From Glandiceps talaboti (lineage: Eukaryota > Hemichordata > Enteropneusta > Spengelidae), in the NCBI RefSeq assembly GCF_964340395.1, contig NC_135570.1, positions 3,095,001-3,159,000 of the forward strand: a DNA stretch of 64,000 nt. Direction: 5' to 3'. The stretch's first letter is position 1; every line of letters starts with the position of its first letter. The notes under the pieces were generated by a model. The model ran no database searches. It saw only the letters and a list, made by a program, of their open reading frames with translations, and was not told the DNA's origin. The position numbers and the translations under genes are program-made. Shown here piece by piece: positions 14,073 to 28,200 of this stretch.

Positions 14073-16725
14073 ATGGCTAATTTTCTGTCGTTTGTGGTTG
14101 CGTTCGCTTGTTTTATCACCTTCCAGGTAAGTTGTTGTTTTTCATTAGTTTTTTTGTGTGTTGGACGTTCGTAATGTACAGGTGTGGTTATCATTGACGC
14201 CATGGCGTGGCCACATAAAACCTTACCCCTTAACATTAAACTTGTGCCAAAACAAAGAAAAACCCTGTCGCGAATCTCAAAATGCGGTTGGCACAAAAAA
14301 CTTCTCAAGATGATACATAACATGATACATAACAAGACATATTTTCTACGGTCAAGTTAGTGTTGTCTTTTGTGAACGCAACCTATGCGATCCTTATTAA
14401 TTTTGCAAACAATTCATCAAAGTCGATCATTCAAACGTCATGGGTTCATCAACTTATTACCATAGCGATTATACTGTTATGATTAAAACGACAGTCTTTC
14501 AAGGTTTGGGCTCATATGACTTTGAAAATGCGGTTGTTTTAATATGTCCCAATCGTAATAATATATTAAGCCGATTAGTGGAGAAACAAAACAATTTTGA
14601 TGATCCATAACAAGGATTATGGTAAACCTCAGTCTGCCAAATTTTGGTGGTCTGAGGGTAAACACATACATTTTGTCAAGTTATGGACATCAGAGTGAAG
14701 AACTGTACAATACACTGCATATCAATTACGTATTTGCATATAACGGTAAACTTAAGAATCTCTTTGTCGTGTACAATACAAGAACCCGGATGTTGCAAGC
14801 TTATAATTATAGTAGTTGACACCGTGTAAAATATTTGAGTACAGGCGTCAAAACAATACATGATGTGAAAATATTCTATAGAATATTTAATGGTACTTCC
14901 CTAAATTATCTCGCCAATCATTTCAGTCTACCTAACTATAATCATTCACACCACACTAGATCAAGTCCATTCTCCGAGTCCATTCATATATATCAACCTT
15001 CGATACCGTCACAGGTTTTTAGCGGACCACAATCATAATGGAAGTAAGTTTTTAACAGATATTATACTAGTATGTGTTTAGTTGTCAAATAAAATCAATC
15101 AAGCAATCGATAGAAATAACATCACTTTGTGTGTCTCTAACTCTGATCAGTCGTAGAGAAACAGTCGTTGTTGACTGAAATCCCCGGGCTGAGCTGAGAT
15201 TCATTCCAAGGATGGTGCCAGTACAAACCATCTGGGGTTGGCATTTAATAATATTCACAAAAGCATCGTAATCGGTTACTCTTACGATATAAATTGTGAT
15301 AGCGACCGGTCACGATGCTTTGTGAATATTCGTAAGTGCTTGAACTGTGAACACAACTGTTTTGTCCCCGGACCATCATTGAATCATCACTACAAACGCC
15401 ATTGGATGGTGCTGTTGGCGACATGTTGATCATATTGTAGTTTGACACACTCACTTCGGAAATTTTACGACAAAACAAAAAGAAATCACTTTAACTTATC
15501 TAACTCAAGTCTCCATAATCTGGAGGTTTCTTGCGTAATCCGAAGATGTTTTCGTAGATTCTGAGTGTCAAGTAGACACGGTTTAAAACAAACATGTTAT
15601 ACAAAATGATGTGAGATGCCACTACATACATGTATAGTAATTTTCCCCAAATTTTCAAACCGTAGTGGTTCTCCATCTTAAAGTAACAAATATGTCCAAG
15701 AAATTTCAAATAAGTATGTTGGCGCAACGGTTTTTTCTTCTCAATGTTTGACCTTCGACCTGTGAGGGCCATCAGTCGAATCAATCAATATTTTTGGATT
15801 GAATGGGTTATATATACGGGGGACATGCAGACATTTAACAAAAATAGAGTTCTTCCGTCGGACAATTTTGTATATCTTTGTAAGCGATTCAACTAACGTC
15901 AAATTTGACAGCTGTGAGTTCACACTATCATTGTTTGGGTCATCGTCGCAAACCACGGCCTGTTTTACGGCAACGTTCTTTTATTTCGAAGTGCAGTGGT
16001 AGAAATAATAACTCTGGTTTGCGAGAATGTGTTTTGGTATTAAAGGGTCCAAGAGATTGGAAGCTGCTCACTTTGTATACTTCCCATAATGTCAACCTCA
16101 GTGTCTTACAGCTGGCCTCTTCAAAGTCAGATATGGCAATTTTCAAAGCTCTATTTTAGAGTGGTTGCAAGATGTGGGATTAGTGAAAATGAATTTTGTG
16201 GGTCCTACTTCCAGCTATCGATATATAATCAGCCTCACATTTCCCCTCTTGAAATTTGCCCTAACAGGATTGTATACGGTTTCTGACTCTGGTATGAAGT
16301 ATATATTAGTTTACTTATGAAGTCTGAGAACATCAAGGATGCACGCAAAATCTACAGAAAATCGTTTTTCTATTGCACGGCCTGGCCTTGTGACCGTGTT
16401 AGTGTTTAAGTGTTAGTGTTAGTGTTAGTGTTAGTGTTAGTGTTAGTGTTAGTGTTAGTTTTCGGTTTAAACCTTTTGATTCGATCCCTTTCGATGCTTG
16501 TTGTCAATTTTCCTGCTATATCCTGTCGAATCACAATTCTATCTCTGTAGTTCTGAGTTGTAATGAAAACAGTGGCAACCATGTCGGTAATCATCCATCT
16601 TTTCCCTCTTGCTCTCTATCCCTGCACTCCCTCGCTCGCGTCTTGTCCATTCCCCCTCACCCCTCTCTCTGTCCTCTGTACTCTCCCTTCGACTACCCTG
16701 TCGCTCCCTCCTTTCCCCTCTCTCA

Positions 16726-16818
<93 letters not shown>

Positions 16819-19351
16819 CGCACTAATCTGTTCAATTTTACTTTCCTCTTCGCAGGTTTCGGCAATTGATCCTATCCTACACGAAGAAGGTCGCTGTATA
16901 TGGTACAGTGAATGTGGTCTTAACCCAGAAACTAACAAAACGGTTCCATGCTACTACAATGGTCTAGCAAAGCCACTCACAGATGTCATTGGACGACAAA
17001 TTTTAGAAGATCTCTGTCCAAACCTTGCCGTTGGTGACTACAAAACATGTTGTGATACCGGCCAACTCCAAACATTACAACTTTCAACAACTTTTCCACA
17101 ATCAGCATTTGCACGCTGTCCGTCATGTCTTAGAAACTTCATGCAATTGCAATGTCAACAAACCTGTGCCCCAGATGCAAGTTTATACCTGAACGCATCT
17201 CGTACTCGATTTAATAGCCACCCCGATGTCAACGCGACACAAATTATTGAAGTGGATTACTATCTCACCAAAGATTTTGGTTATGATACGTATTATTCGT
17301 GTGATGAAGTGTTGTTTCCTTCTACAAATTCCCCAGTGGTAGGTTTAATGTGTGGTGGCTACACAGCGGACGAGTGTCACCCCGAAGCCTGGTACGGCTA
17401 TATGGGAAGCGTAAGTAACGGCGTAACACCATTTCCACTGAATTATATATTGGTCGAGGATGGCACAGAAATCGATGATGGTATCCAACCCATTGATGCA
17501 TATGTTGTTCCATGTAATGAATCACCCACTAATACAACCTACCCATGTAGTTGTCAAGATTGCAGCATATCGTGTGGCCAGGCACTTGAACGACCACCTG
17601 AAGCTGAACCGTGGATGATTGCCGACATGGATGCCATCGTTTTCATTATGATAATGGTTTTCTGTGGCTTTGTAGTCGTGTACGTTGGATTGCTCATTAT
17701 TTTCTATGCGGTAATAAAGAGAAGCGGTGATACAGACATTGAGGAAAAGAAAACTATGATGGTGAGTAAAGATGACGTCAACTGTATCCAGACTGCTGGT
17801 TTCATCATGCATAAATACTTGAGCGCGATCTTCCGACGATGGGGTGTCTTCGCTGCTACTCATCCAATTAAGGTAATATTGGTTGCACTTGTCCTGGTCA
17901 CCATCTGTGCCTGCGGAAACATCTTCATCATTGTAACGGTGGATCCAATCGATCTATGGGTATCTGATGATAGTCGTTGTCTAGCAGAGAAGAATTACTA
18001 TGACGAGCATTTCCAACCATTCTGGCGTGTATCTCAAGTCATTATCACTGCACCTAATCACAACAGTCATGTGTATAAGACCTGGCCAGACGGGAAAGCT
18101 GAAAACTTTGGTCCGGTATTAGACAGAGAGTTTCTGCATCAGGTAATGATACAATTTCTCTTTCTTACCCTCTCTATTATCCTATTCTTATAGATATGAG
18201 GGGGGGGGGGGCACTAATCTTATTGTTATTTGGAACTATACACAGTACAGTACAGTACAGTACAGTACAGTACAGTACAACTATTGGTTCTTTTATGAAT
18301 TAACAAAGCATTGATTTAATTAAACATTTCTATGATTAATTACATGTTTGGTAATATGGTGTATATGCATTAATTACATGTTTGGTAATATGGTGTATAT
18401 GCATTAATTAGATGTTTCATTTTTCCATGGCTTCACTGAAGTCCGACTCGTAGTCCGAGATCCGACCCAATCACTCGTCCTTGTTTCAAAGGCAATCTTT
18501 CAACAAAGTTTGAACTATTATAAAACCGTCCATGATTGTAAAGACATCTTGCTAACTAACTAACTAACAAACAAGCAAACAAACAAACAAACAAATTAAA
18601 TGCATGCAACAAACATGTTCAACTTTCGTCCATCTCACGTTGTCGAAGGTCGTAACACAGAGTGTAACTATTGTGCGGGTTGCGGGCTGCTGCGGGTCAC
18701 TTTGTTTAGGTTGCGGGCTGCTGCGGGTAGCTGTGGGTCACTTTGTTCAGTGCATGGACCATGGTAGTGCAATTCCAGTCTCACAATCCATAGCAAATTT
18801 TGCCATAAAGAGAATATTAGTTTTCGACGATGGAATTCAATTCGGTCCACCACAACGCAATGCAAAACAATCCGACAAGACAAGACGATCGAAGCGAGGC
18901 AAGACGAGTATGACAACAAAACATGATGATTTCTAACAATTTAGCACAAATACGGGATGATACATAAAATTTATAAAATAATATCTATTCTATTTTCAGG
19001 TTCTCGATTTACAAAGTTACATCACCAACATGTCAGTTTATTATGAACCAAACGATGAATATATTACATTGCAAGACATTTGTTACAAAGCCTTAGAACC
19101 AGATAACATGAAATGTGTCATACAAACTCCGCTGCAATACTACCAGAATGACCACGCAAAACTCGACAAAATCGTGTATGAGGACACCTTTGGCAATGAA
19201 CTTGATTACCCAGCTGATTACAGAGATCATTTCCAATACTGTGTCAAGTAAGTTGCTTTAACTGTTGTCATGGTTACTCAATTTTTATTTACTGTTCAGT
19301 GAAGGACGCAACTGTTGATACCTGTAGTACCAGTTGCAGTTGCTCACACTT

Positions 19352-19390
<39 letters not shown>

Positions 19391-19652
19391 TTCATTTATT
19401 TATTTATTTATTTATCTTTATTTCCATTACCTAGATCTCCAAGTACAGTTCAATGTACAACTCCATATGCTGATATGTGTCTTGGTGAATATGGCGGTCC
19501 AAATTTTGCATACACCTGCCTTGGGGGTTACGAAGGTATATATATATATCAACATTATTATAAAGTTTGTGTCGCTGGTACCACCACCACCACCACCACC
19601 ACCACCACCACCACCACTAACAACAACAACAACACCACCACCGCCGTCGTCG

Positions 19653-19724
<72 letters not shown>

Positions 19725-20880
19725 GAGTCATCATCATCATCATCATCCGAGTCATCATCTTCACCACCACCACCACCACCACCACCACCACCACCACCAG
19801 CACCACCACCACCACTACCACTACCACCACTTTCAAAAACTTAATGACTGAAACAAGCATTAACTTAAAGCATTGTCTTTTTGATATAACAACCGTCACA
19901 TGGTTTTAATTCCAGATGACCTTTACAACAATGCTACGGCCATATTGATAACTTTTTTGAACGATAACTATGTTGACAACGAAGAAGCCGTGGACAAGGT
20001 CAAAGTATGGGAGAAAGCGTTCTTGGAGGTAGTGTCATCATGGTCGAATCCTAACATGACACTGGCATATTATGCCGAGGTGGGTCCACATTCATTTTAA
20101 CCAACAAGTACACAACTTTGAAACCTAAGTAGTCTAGAGGCTATCCGTGGCTTCACATATGTATGAGAGATGGTGAGATTCGAAGCCATAGATAGCCTCT
20201 AGCCTAAAGACCCAGTAGACAGCCATTTTTAATTAATTCTTGACCACTGAAAGATTTCTTTGCAACTGTTCAATCTGTTTACCACTTGATGATGGTATTG
20301 TATTGGGTATACTAATTAGGTGTCCGTGACAGTATGAATATAAACATATATATAGTTTACTCGTTTGTCAACAAATTGTTACATGTAATTAGTTGTGGGC
20401 AGCTGAGAAACTGATAGATTTTGATCAGTAGGCAACCCAAAACAAGAACATAAATTATGAAATCCAGATTTAGATTAGTTCGCCCAGCATATAACTAATA
20501 ATCTGCAATGAGTTGGAGTATACGTAGACCAAAACACAGTAACAGTTGGAGAGTCTCACCAAGAGCCGTAAAACGCTTTACAAATTTATGAATTTTATTC
20601 TTTCGGATTGATTTTGGTTACTTCTGTCTTCTTTTACATTTGCGTATTATTGTAAAGTGGTGTGGATAATGTTTTCGTTGACATATCGCTATATAAAAAC
20701 AAACTAATTCTAATTCTAGTCACCTGTCTATCGTAGGATCTGAGAGAATACATATAGTGAGATATGCATTCTCGCAAACCAGATCTGTTATTTCTTCCGC
20801 GACACTGCGAAATAACGAGAAACCGGACGGTGGTCGGTGCCGTAAAAGCTGTGGTTTACAACGACGTATAGATGTGACAT

Positions 20881-20911
<31 letters not shown>

Positions 20912-21693
20912 TTGTTGCAGAGGTCAATAGAGGATGAACTGATTCGTGCCAGCCAGGCAGATGTACTTACGGTTACCCTTAGCTACGTTTTTATCTTCTT
21001 TTACATCACAATAGCTTTGGGAGAAATATACAGATGTGACAAAAGGCTATTGGTAACTATGTTTACATTGACTCGATATTTTATATCTTTTGTCATTATT
21101 GATACTACGTTTTCTAGGTTTTCCTGGAAAGTTGAGGAGGCCGCCCTCTATGGTTGATCTTGACTATACATGTAGATATAGCAGTCATGATCAACCACCA
21201 AAGATACAAAGATAGACAATGTTTTGCAAGGTACCGTAACGGGCCCGGGCTAAGTACATATTTAAAAATTGTGAGACATTTTCATCGACTTTGCCCTCAC
21301 CTAGACATTGTTATCAAAATGAAAACTTAGGGTAAACTATTTGATGGGGGGGGGGGGGGGGTTCAAGTTGCAGGATTTGGACCCAAAATTCTTTTTTTTT
21401 CAACCATGAGCAGTGACCATACGTATTATGAATTTGTACTCCATTATAATGTTCACAGATTGACTCAAAGTTGACTCTTGGATTTGGTGGTATTCTGCTA
21501 ATCCTCTGCTCTGTATTCGCTGCAATGGGTATTTATGGTTATCTTGGAGTGGAGACTACTTTAATTATTATTGAAGTAGTCCCATTCTTGTTATTGGCGG
21601 TTGGAGCTGATATGATGTTCATTTTTGTGCTTGATTACCAGGTAGGGCTAAAGTTAAAATCTTTACTTTAAAACAAAAGTAAACACAAGTACT

Positions 21694-21725
<32 letters not shown>

Positions 21726-21916
21726 AGACACAGACACACACATACACACACACACACAAACAAACAAACACAGACATATAGACACATAAGCTTACATACA
21801 TATACTTACACACCACAGACCACAGGAACATACGCACGAATACATGTACTAAGGTATTATTATATGTATATGACCAGAAATACTTTACTGTTTATTGTAT
21901 ATATTTAAACTGCTTA

Positions 21917-21967
<51 letters not shown>

Positions 21968-24900
21968 TGTGTCTGTGTCTGTGTCTGTGTCTGTGTGATT
22001 AACTAACTACATTCACTATTTAATTAAAACGTTTTGAAACTAACATAATTGTATGTTCTTACAGCGTACGGAACGTTTGGATGGCGAAACACGAGAGGAA
22101 CATATTGGTCGTGTCCTAGGGACGGTGGCTCCTAGTATGTTACTTTGCAGCTTTTCAGAGTCGGTGGCCTTCTTTTTAGGTAACTACATTTCTACCATTT
22201 ACATAATTTATTATATATTTATAATATGATATACGTTCGCTAAGTAGAATTAAACATAACTTGAGGTCACGTGATTTGCATAAAAAATTCCGGTAAATAG
22301 CTTTGTGATATAAATTACATTTTAACTTTAATTTGTACACATTGTACACATACATTGATTACATATTTTTAATCACTGTATTATGTGCATAACATATATG
22401 ATATTCGTGACGCTATCAAATTACTATCATATAATATGGAAAAATATTCAGTCACATTGCGACACTCCAAATGATGCATATTGCAGAGGCACGTGAAATT
22501 CGAAGATTTCGAGAAGGCTTCTACGTTTTCGATTCTGCACGAGACACAACCCACCCGTACGATACATATCCACACAAAAATGAACTTCAGAAGCCATAGC
22601 AAATTGACCTTGCAGGCTACTATTCTTAATTCATTCCCAGGTGCTCTGACAACAATGCCAGCAGTAAGGACTTTCGCCCTCTACGCCGGTCTTGCTGTTT
22701 TGTTTGATTTCTTCTTACTGATATCAGCATTTGTGTCTCTCCTTGCATTGGATTTAAGACGACAGGAGGTATATGGATATATAATATAGTAATTAGATTT
22801 TAAGATTTATAGAAAATGAAAATCTATAAACCTGAGATTACTACACCTCACTACAGAGGTCTATGTCCATAGCAAGTTATTCATATACATGTATATATAA
22901 ATATGTGTATTCTTCTTTTTACAATTCTTTGAGTGTTGTTTCCATAGACTGAAATATTCGTCGTTGATGGCGCCCGCTCCAAATTATGTCATCTATGTCT
23001 GTCCTCAGACTCGATAGTGCGTGGTCTGAGCTAGGTCTGTCTAGTTATTGCCACTGTTTGTTTGTCTGTTTGTTTGTTTGTTTTGAAACTTTGAAATGGT
23101 ATTATACAGTTCACATCTGTGGTAACCTTTGACCTCTTCAGTACCGAACATTTACCAGCCAACAAAATATTTCATTGTATGCACAATCAACTCATTTAAC
23201 AACAACCCCCCCCCCCCCCCCCTTTAACGATAAAACAGATAGAGTGCACTGAGATTCTCAACTCTGCGTCATCATGAGTACTTGACACTTCACAACTAAC
23301 TATCAAATGATTTTCTCTCTTTATTAACAGGGTGGTCGTTTTGACATTTGTTGTTGCGTTCCTCCACAAACGAAGGAAAAGCCCGAACATAAAGAACTGC
23401 TTCACACTTTTATGAAGAAATACTACGCACCTTTCCTTGTTAACAAATGGGTTAGACCAGTCGTGGTAAGTCATTCCTTTTTAACAATGGGTTAGACCAG
23501 TCGTGGTAAGTCATTCATTTTTAACAAATGGGTTAGACCAGTCGTGGTAAGTCATTCCCTATTAACAAATGGGTTAGACCAGTCATGGTAAGTCATTCCT
23601 TATTAACAAATGGGTTAGACCAGTCATGGTAAGTCATTCCTTGTTAACAAATGGGTTAGACCAGTCATGGTAAGTCATTCCTTATTAACAAATGGGTTAG
23701 ACCAGTGGTGGTAAGTCATTCCTTGTTAACAAATGGGTTAGACCAGTGGTGGTAAGTCATTCCTTATTAACAAATGGGTTAGACCAGTCGTGGTAAGTCA
23801 TTCCTTTTTAACAAATGGGTTGACCAGTCATGGTAAGTCATTCCTTGTTAACAAATGGGTTAGACCAGTCGTGGTAAGTCATTCCTTGTTAACAAATGGG
23901 TTAGACCAGTCGTGGTAAGTCATTCCTTATTAACAAATGGGCTAGACCAGTCATGGTAAGTCACTGTCCATCCTTAATAACTAGAATAGGTACATGGGAA
24001 GTTCGACATTTACTCTGGGCCATAATCATCGAAATTATAGAAATAACCTTGACTCTTTTCAAATTTTATTTCTAGATGATTTTGTTTTTTGGATTCCTGT
24101 GTTTATGTGTTATATGGACCAGCATGCTAAACATTGGTCTTGATGCCTCGTTATCAATGCCAAGGGTAAGACTTCATGTTTTATAGTTTGAACTCATTTT
24201 TTGTCTATTATATACAATCACCTTCAAAATGTAGATTATACATGTTTCCTCATTCAAAACGTGAACCAGTCAAACAATGGATGGAACAAACAAACAAACA
24301 AACAGACAGAAAGACAAACAGACACACACACACAAGCAATCAATAAACAAACAAACAAACAAACAAACCAACAAACACGGACAGACAGACAGAAAGACAG
24401 ACACACACAAACCAACCAACAAATAAACAAACAAACACAAACAAACAAACACACACACAAACAAACAAACACAACCAAATAAACAAACAAACAAACAAAC
24501 AAACACAAACACAAACAAACAAACAAACAAACAAACACAAACAAATAAACATAGATATTAGATTGAACTAAACAACAGACCCCTACATGAAATTTTTCAC
24601 TTTTGTTGAAATAACTTCGATGTACGCCTGTAATGTCTGAGTAAATGCTGGATTGGCTAGGGAAACTTACAGTTTATAGTCCAAAAACAAAGATTTATAA
24701 TAACACTTGATAGGTTGACGATTTGAACCAAAACTTATTTCATCTAGTGGCACATTTTTCTTTCATAATATACATATATCATTTTGCAGGATTCCTACGT
24801 CATCGACTTCTTCTATGGATTAGGATCATACTTAAGTGTTGGTTCACCTATCTACTTTGTTGTAGCAACAGGCTATAATTATTCTGATATTCCGGGACAA

Positions 24901-25158
24901 AACAAAATATGTGGCGGTGCTGGATGTAATATTGACTCACTAACACAACAAATCTACTATGCTGCACAGGACCCGGAGTAGTAAGTATTCTATATGCTAA
25001 TCACTCTAGTCATTAATATCTGTTTTATTTGGACTATGAGTATGAATAGTTTTCCATTCACCAGTAACTGCATATCATAATGTGCAACTAGAAGGCGCCT
25101 TTCTTCTGTTCCTGGCAAGCTGAGATTGTGGGTAAGTTAAGCAAACATGGTAAATATA

Positions 25159-25221
<63 letters not shown>

Positions 25222-28200
25222 GTTCCGTATGCTTGCATCTGCATGCCTGGCTAGATACGTGGAATACAATAAGAAATACTGTAACAGCTGATATTTGGTG
25301 GTTTGATTGATCTTTCCTTAGTTCAACAATTGGTCTTCCTGCCATGTCCTGGTTAGATGACTACTTTGATTGGCTTGTACCTAGTCGATCAGTATTTAGA
25401 CCATGCTGTCGAAAATTCGTTCGAGGAGAAAATGAGGGTGAATTCTGTGTAGCTGATTATGAACGTAAGTGATCACATTTTTCCATTAGGTAAGAGTATA
25501 ATCAGACAAAATGAACGCCTTTCAATTAGTTCCTATTTGCGTTATAATATACCTAGTGATAATGCTGTGCCATAATTCGCTAGAATCAGTCACATGATGG
25601 GAAAATAGAATGACTATTTCCCTAGGGAAATAGTTCCATCAACTTTTACATGGTCACGTGACCATCGCCACTGCGAGTTCACAGCATGAGGTATATTATA
25701 AAACACATATTGCCTGGCCTATATTCGGGCTATAGCACCCGTTCATTACCCCTCATGACTGTGAGTTACCAGAATCACATGCTATTTCCCTCGGCCTTTG
25801 GCCTCGGGAAATAGCATGTGATTCTGGTAACTCACAGTCCCTCGGGTGTAATAAACGGGTGCTATAGCCCTCATGACCAGGCAATATGTATTCATTATCA
25901 CATGGTATATCCCTTAACTGGTAAATTTGATAAAATTACTGAAATATGATTACTGCCATATTTTCAGATGATTTTTTTCCTATCGGAGCGTCAGAATGTC
26001 AACCTTGTTTGGACATAGATCAGAGAGGACAGCGACCAACTGTATCTCAGTTTGATGAATATCTCCCATGGTATATTGAAGATAATCCAAACTTTTACTG
26101 TTCCAAGGGGTGAGTAACACTTCTATATACACAGGAGTTAAGTAGCACAAATTAATATTTCGTCAACCGCTCTTTATTGTACATTTCATTGAATATACTC
26201 AGTCCAATAATTTTTTTTTGTACCCTCTCATTTTCCTCATATACAATTATTTAATCAAGCAAATTGTTTTATCTATATTGGCCTATTTCAATGTATTGTT
26301 TTTTGATATCTTTATTATGCTAATGAACCTAAATAGAATTGTCAATTTTCTATACAGTTGTAATAAAGTTATATCTAATCTAATCTAATCTAATCTAATC
26401 TAATCTAATCTAATCATAATTTTCTGAAATGCTATAATATATAAATTTATTATTTCACTATTTATTTGCGATACTTATTTAATATTATACATATCCTTTT
26501 TAACTATGGCTTCAATGCAGACTTGTCTGTTCTGTAAATTGTGTGTAATACATGTATTTTGATAGCTGTCAAAACAATGCATACGCAGTTCAACAAAAGA
26601 TACATACTTGCATATGTATCTTAGCTATTAGACTGTAAGATACGGCGTGTTATTCCGCCCTCACCGGCCTCATCTCTCGGGAGGGGTTGACCGATGTGTG
26701 AGGGCGCCCTGTCATGGTGTACCTTACAGACTACTTGGCTGTAACTAAGGATTTTTAGAATTCCACAAACCTTCTGACACAGGTTAGTGTCTACATAGCA
26801 AGTAATTTGGGCAATCGGCACTTCAAATGATAAAGAAACAACAACGAGATGTTATTATCCCTGACTAAGAATTAAAACATTGCCCTATAAAGTAATTTTA
26901 TAAATACGTTGATTCACAGTGGCAAAGCGGCTTATGGGGATGCGGTTGAATTGTACCCTAATGGCAGTTATGGAGGTGAGACCAAGATAAACTTTGAGCA
27001 CTTGTGTTTTATATTACTTCTACCAATTTAGTAGTTTTATCTATATCTGCATTTTTTATTCCAAATTTGATTGGAACACCTAAGGACTACAGAATTTAAA
27101 TAAATTGCATTTTAAATATTAAAAGCAAATAATTATTAGAACAAAGTGTGGAGGAGAACCCCATTACAGTATGCAGTCTTTAATTCAAGTGTAGTTTTAA
27201 TTAATCAAAACACCTAGCACTAACACACTGTATAGTGATGACAGTAATAGTGTATTTTATCAACGTTTTTAATTAACAAGAACAAATGGCAGTTGCAGAT
27301 AATCCATTGCAAGTAACCAAGACAAAACTTAAAGTCTTGGCATGGTACTACAAGTAACACTGATTGGAGTTAGACTATTGAGCTCCAATGTAACCCTTGA
27401 GTGCACTTTTCTATTGTAACGTCATATATTTTCAAATTTATATAATTTAATATCACATAATATGCAATTTATAATTTTCACATTTTTTTTTCAATTTTTG
27501 TTATGTTACAGCTACATCTTTCTTGACGTATCACACTGTTTTGTTAACATCACAAGAAGTCACAAATGGTCTCAAACAAGCTCGGAAGCTTGCAGATAAT
27601 ATCACTGCATCTCTGAATGCTGATGGGGGCGATTATTACGTATTTCCATACAGGTAAGTTAAAACCTAATGTACCAAAACAACGCGGAACAACAACAAAG
27701 ACACATAGAAGATTGCTATTTGAAATTGTCGACATTTACTACTTCTCAGAAAACTTTTTAAGTTTGATCATTTTGTAAAGTGTTCTGTAAACATTTGCAA
27801 TCCAGTCTATGTTGAATAATAAAAGAAATACTTGATAAATTAAACATCTTTTCCTTTCTCATTCCAGTATTGCTTACATCTATTATGAACAATATCTGAC
27901 AATTGTGGAGGATTCAATCTATCAGTTGACGATTGCACTCTTAGCTGTATTCGGGGTCAGCTTTTTACTTCTCGGCTTTGATTTACCTTCTACGATATGT
28001 ATTGTACTGACAATAGCCATGATTGTGGTGGATACTTTAGGATGTATGTACCTATGGGGTATTGATCTCAATGCTGTCTCCTTGGTTAACCTAGTCATGG
28101 TAAGTCTCAGTGAAGTTTGTCATTAGTTGATAAGAATAATATCTAATTAAGGTCTGAAACAACATTGCCGACACTGTTCAGGAAATATTTGATGTTGGTG

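Noticed and set aside
16643-18193. A single 516-codon open frame as a complete gene
   Set aside because: Its first 71 codons run through the (CTGT)n intron repeat and its end runs past a donor at 18143. Only 16856-18142 is NPC1 exon 2.
19299-19909. Ser/Pro/Thr-rich open frames of over 180 codons
   Set aside because: They cross NPC1 exon 4 in the wrong frame and a trinucleotide array in intron 4.
23435-23968. CRISPR-like array
   Set aside because: The repeats are contiguous with no unique spacers, the host is a eukaryote, and the unit derives from an exon edge.
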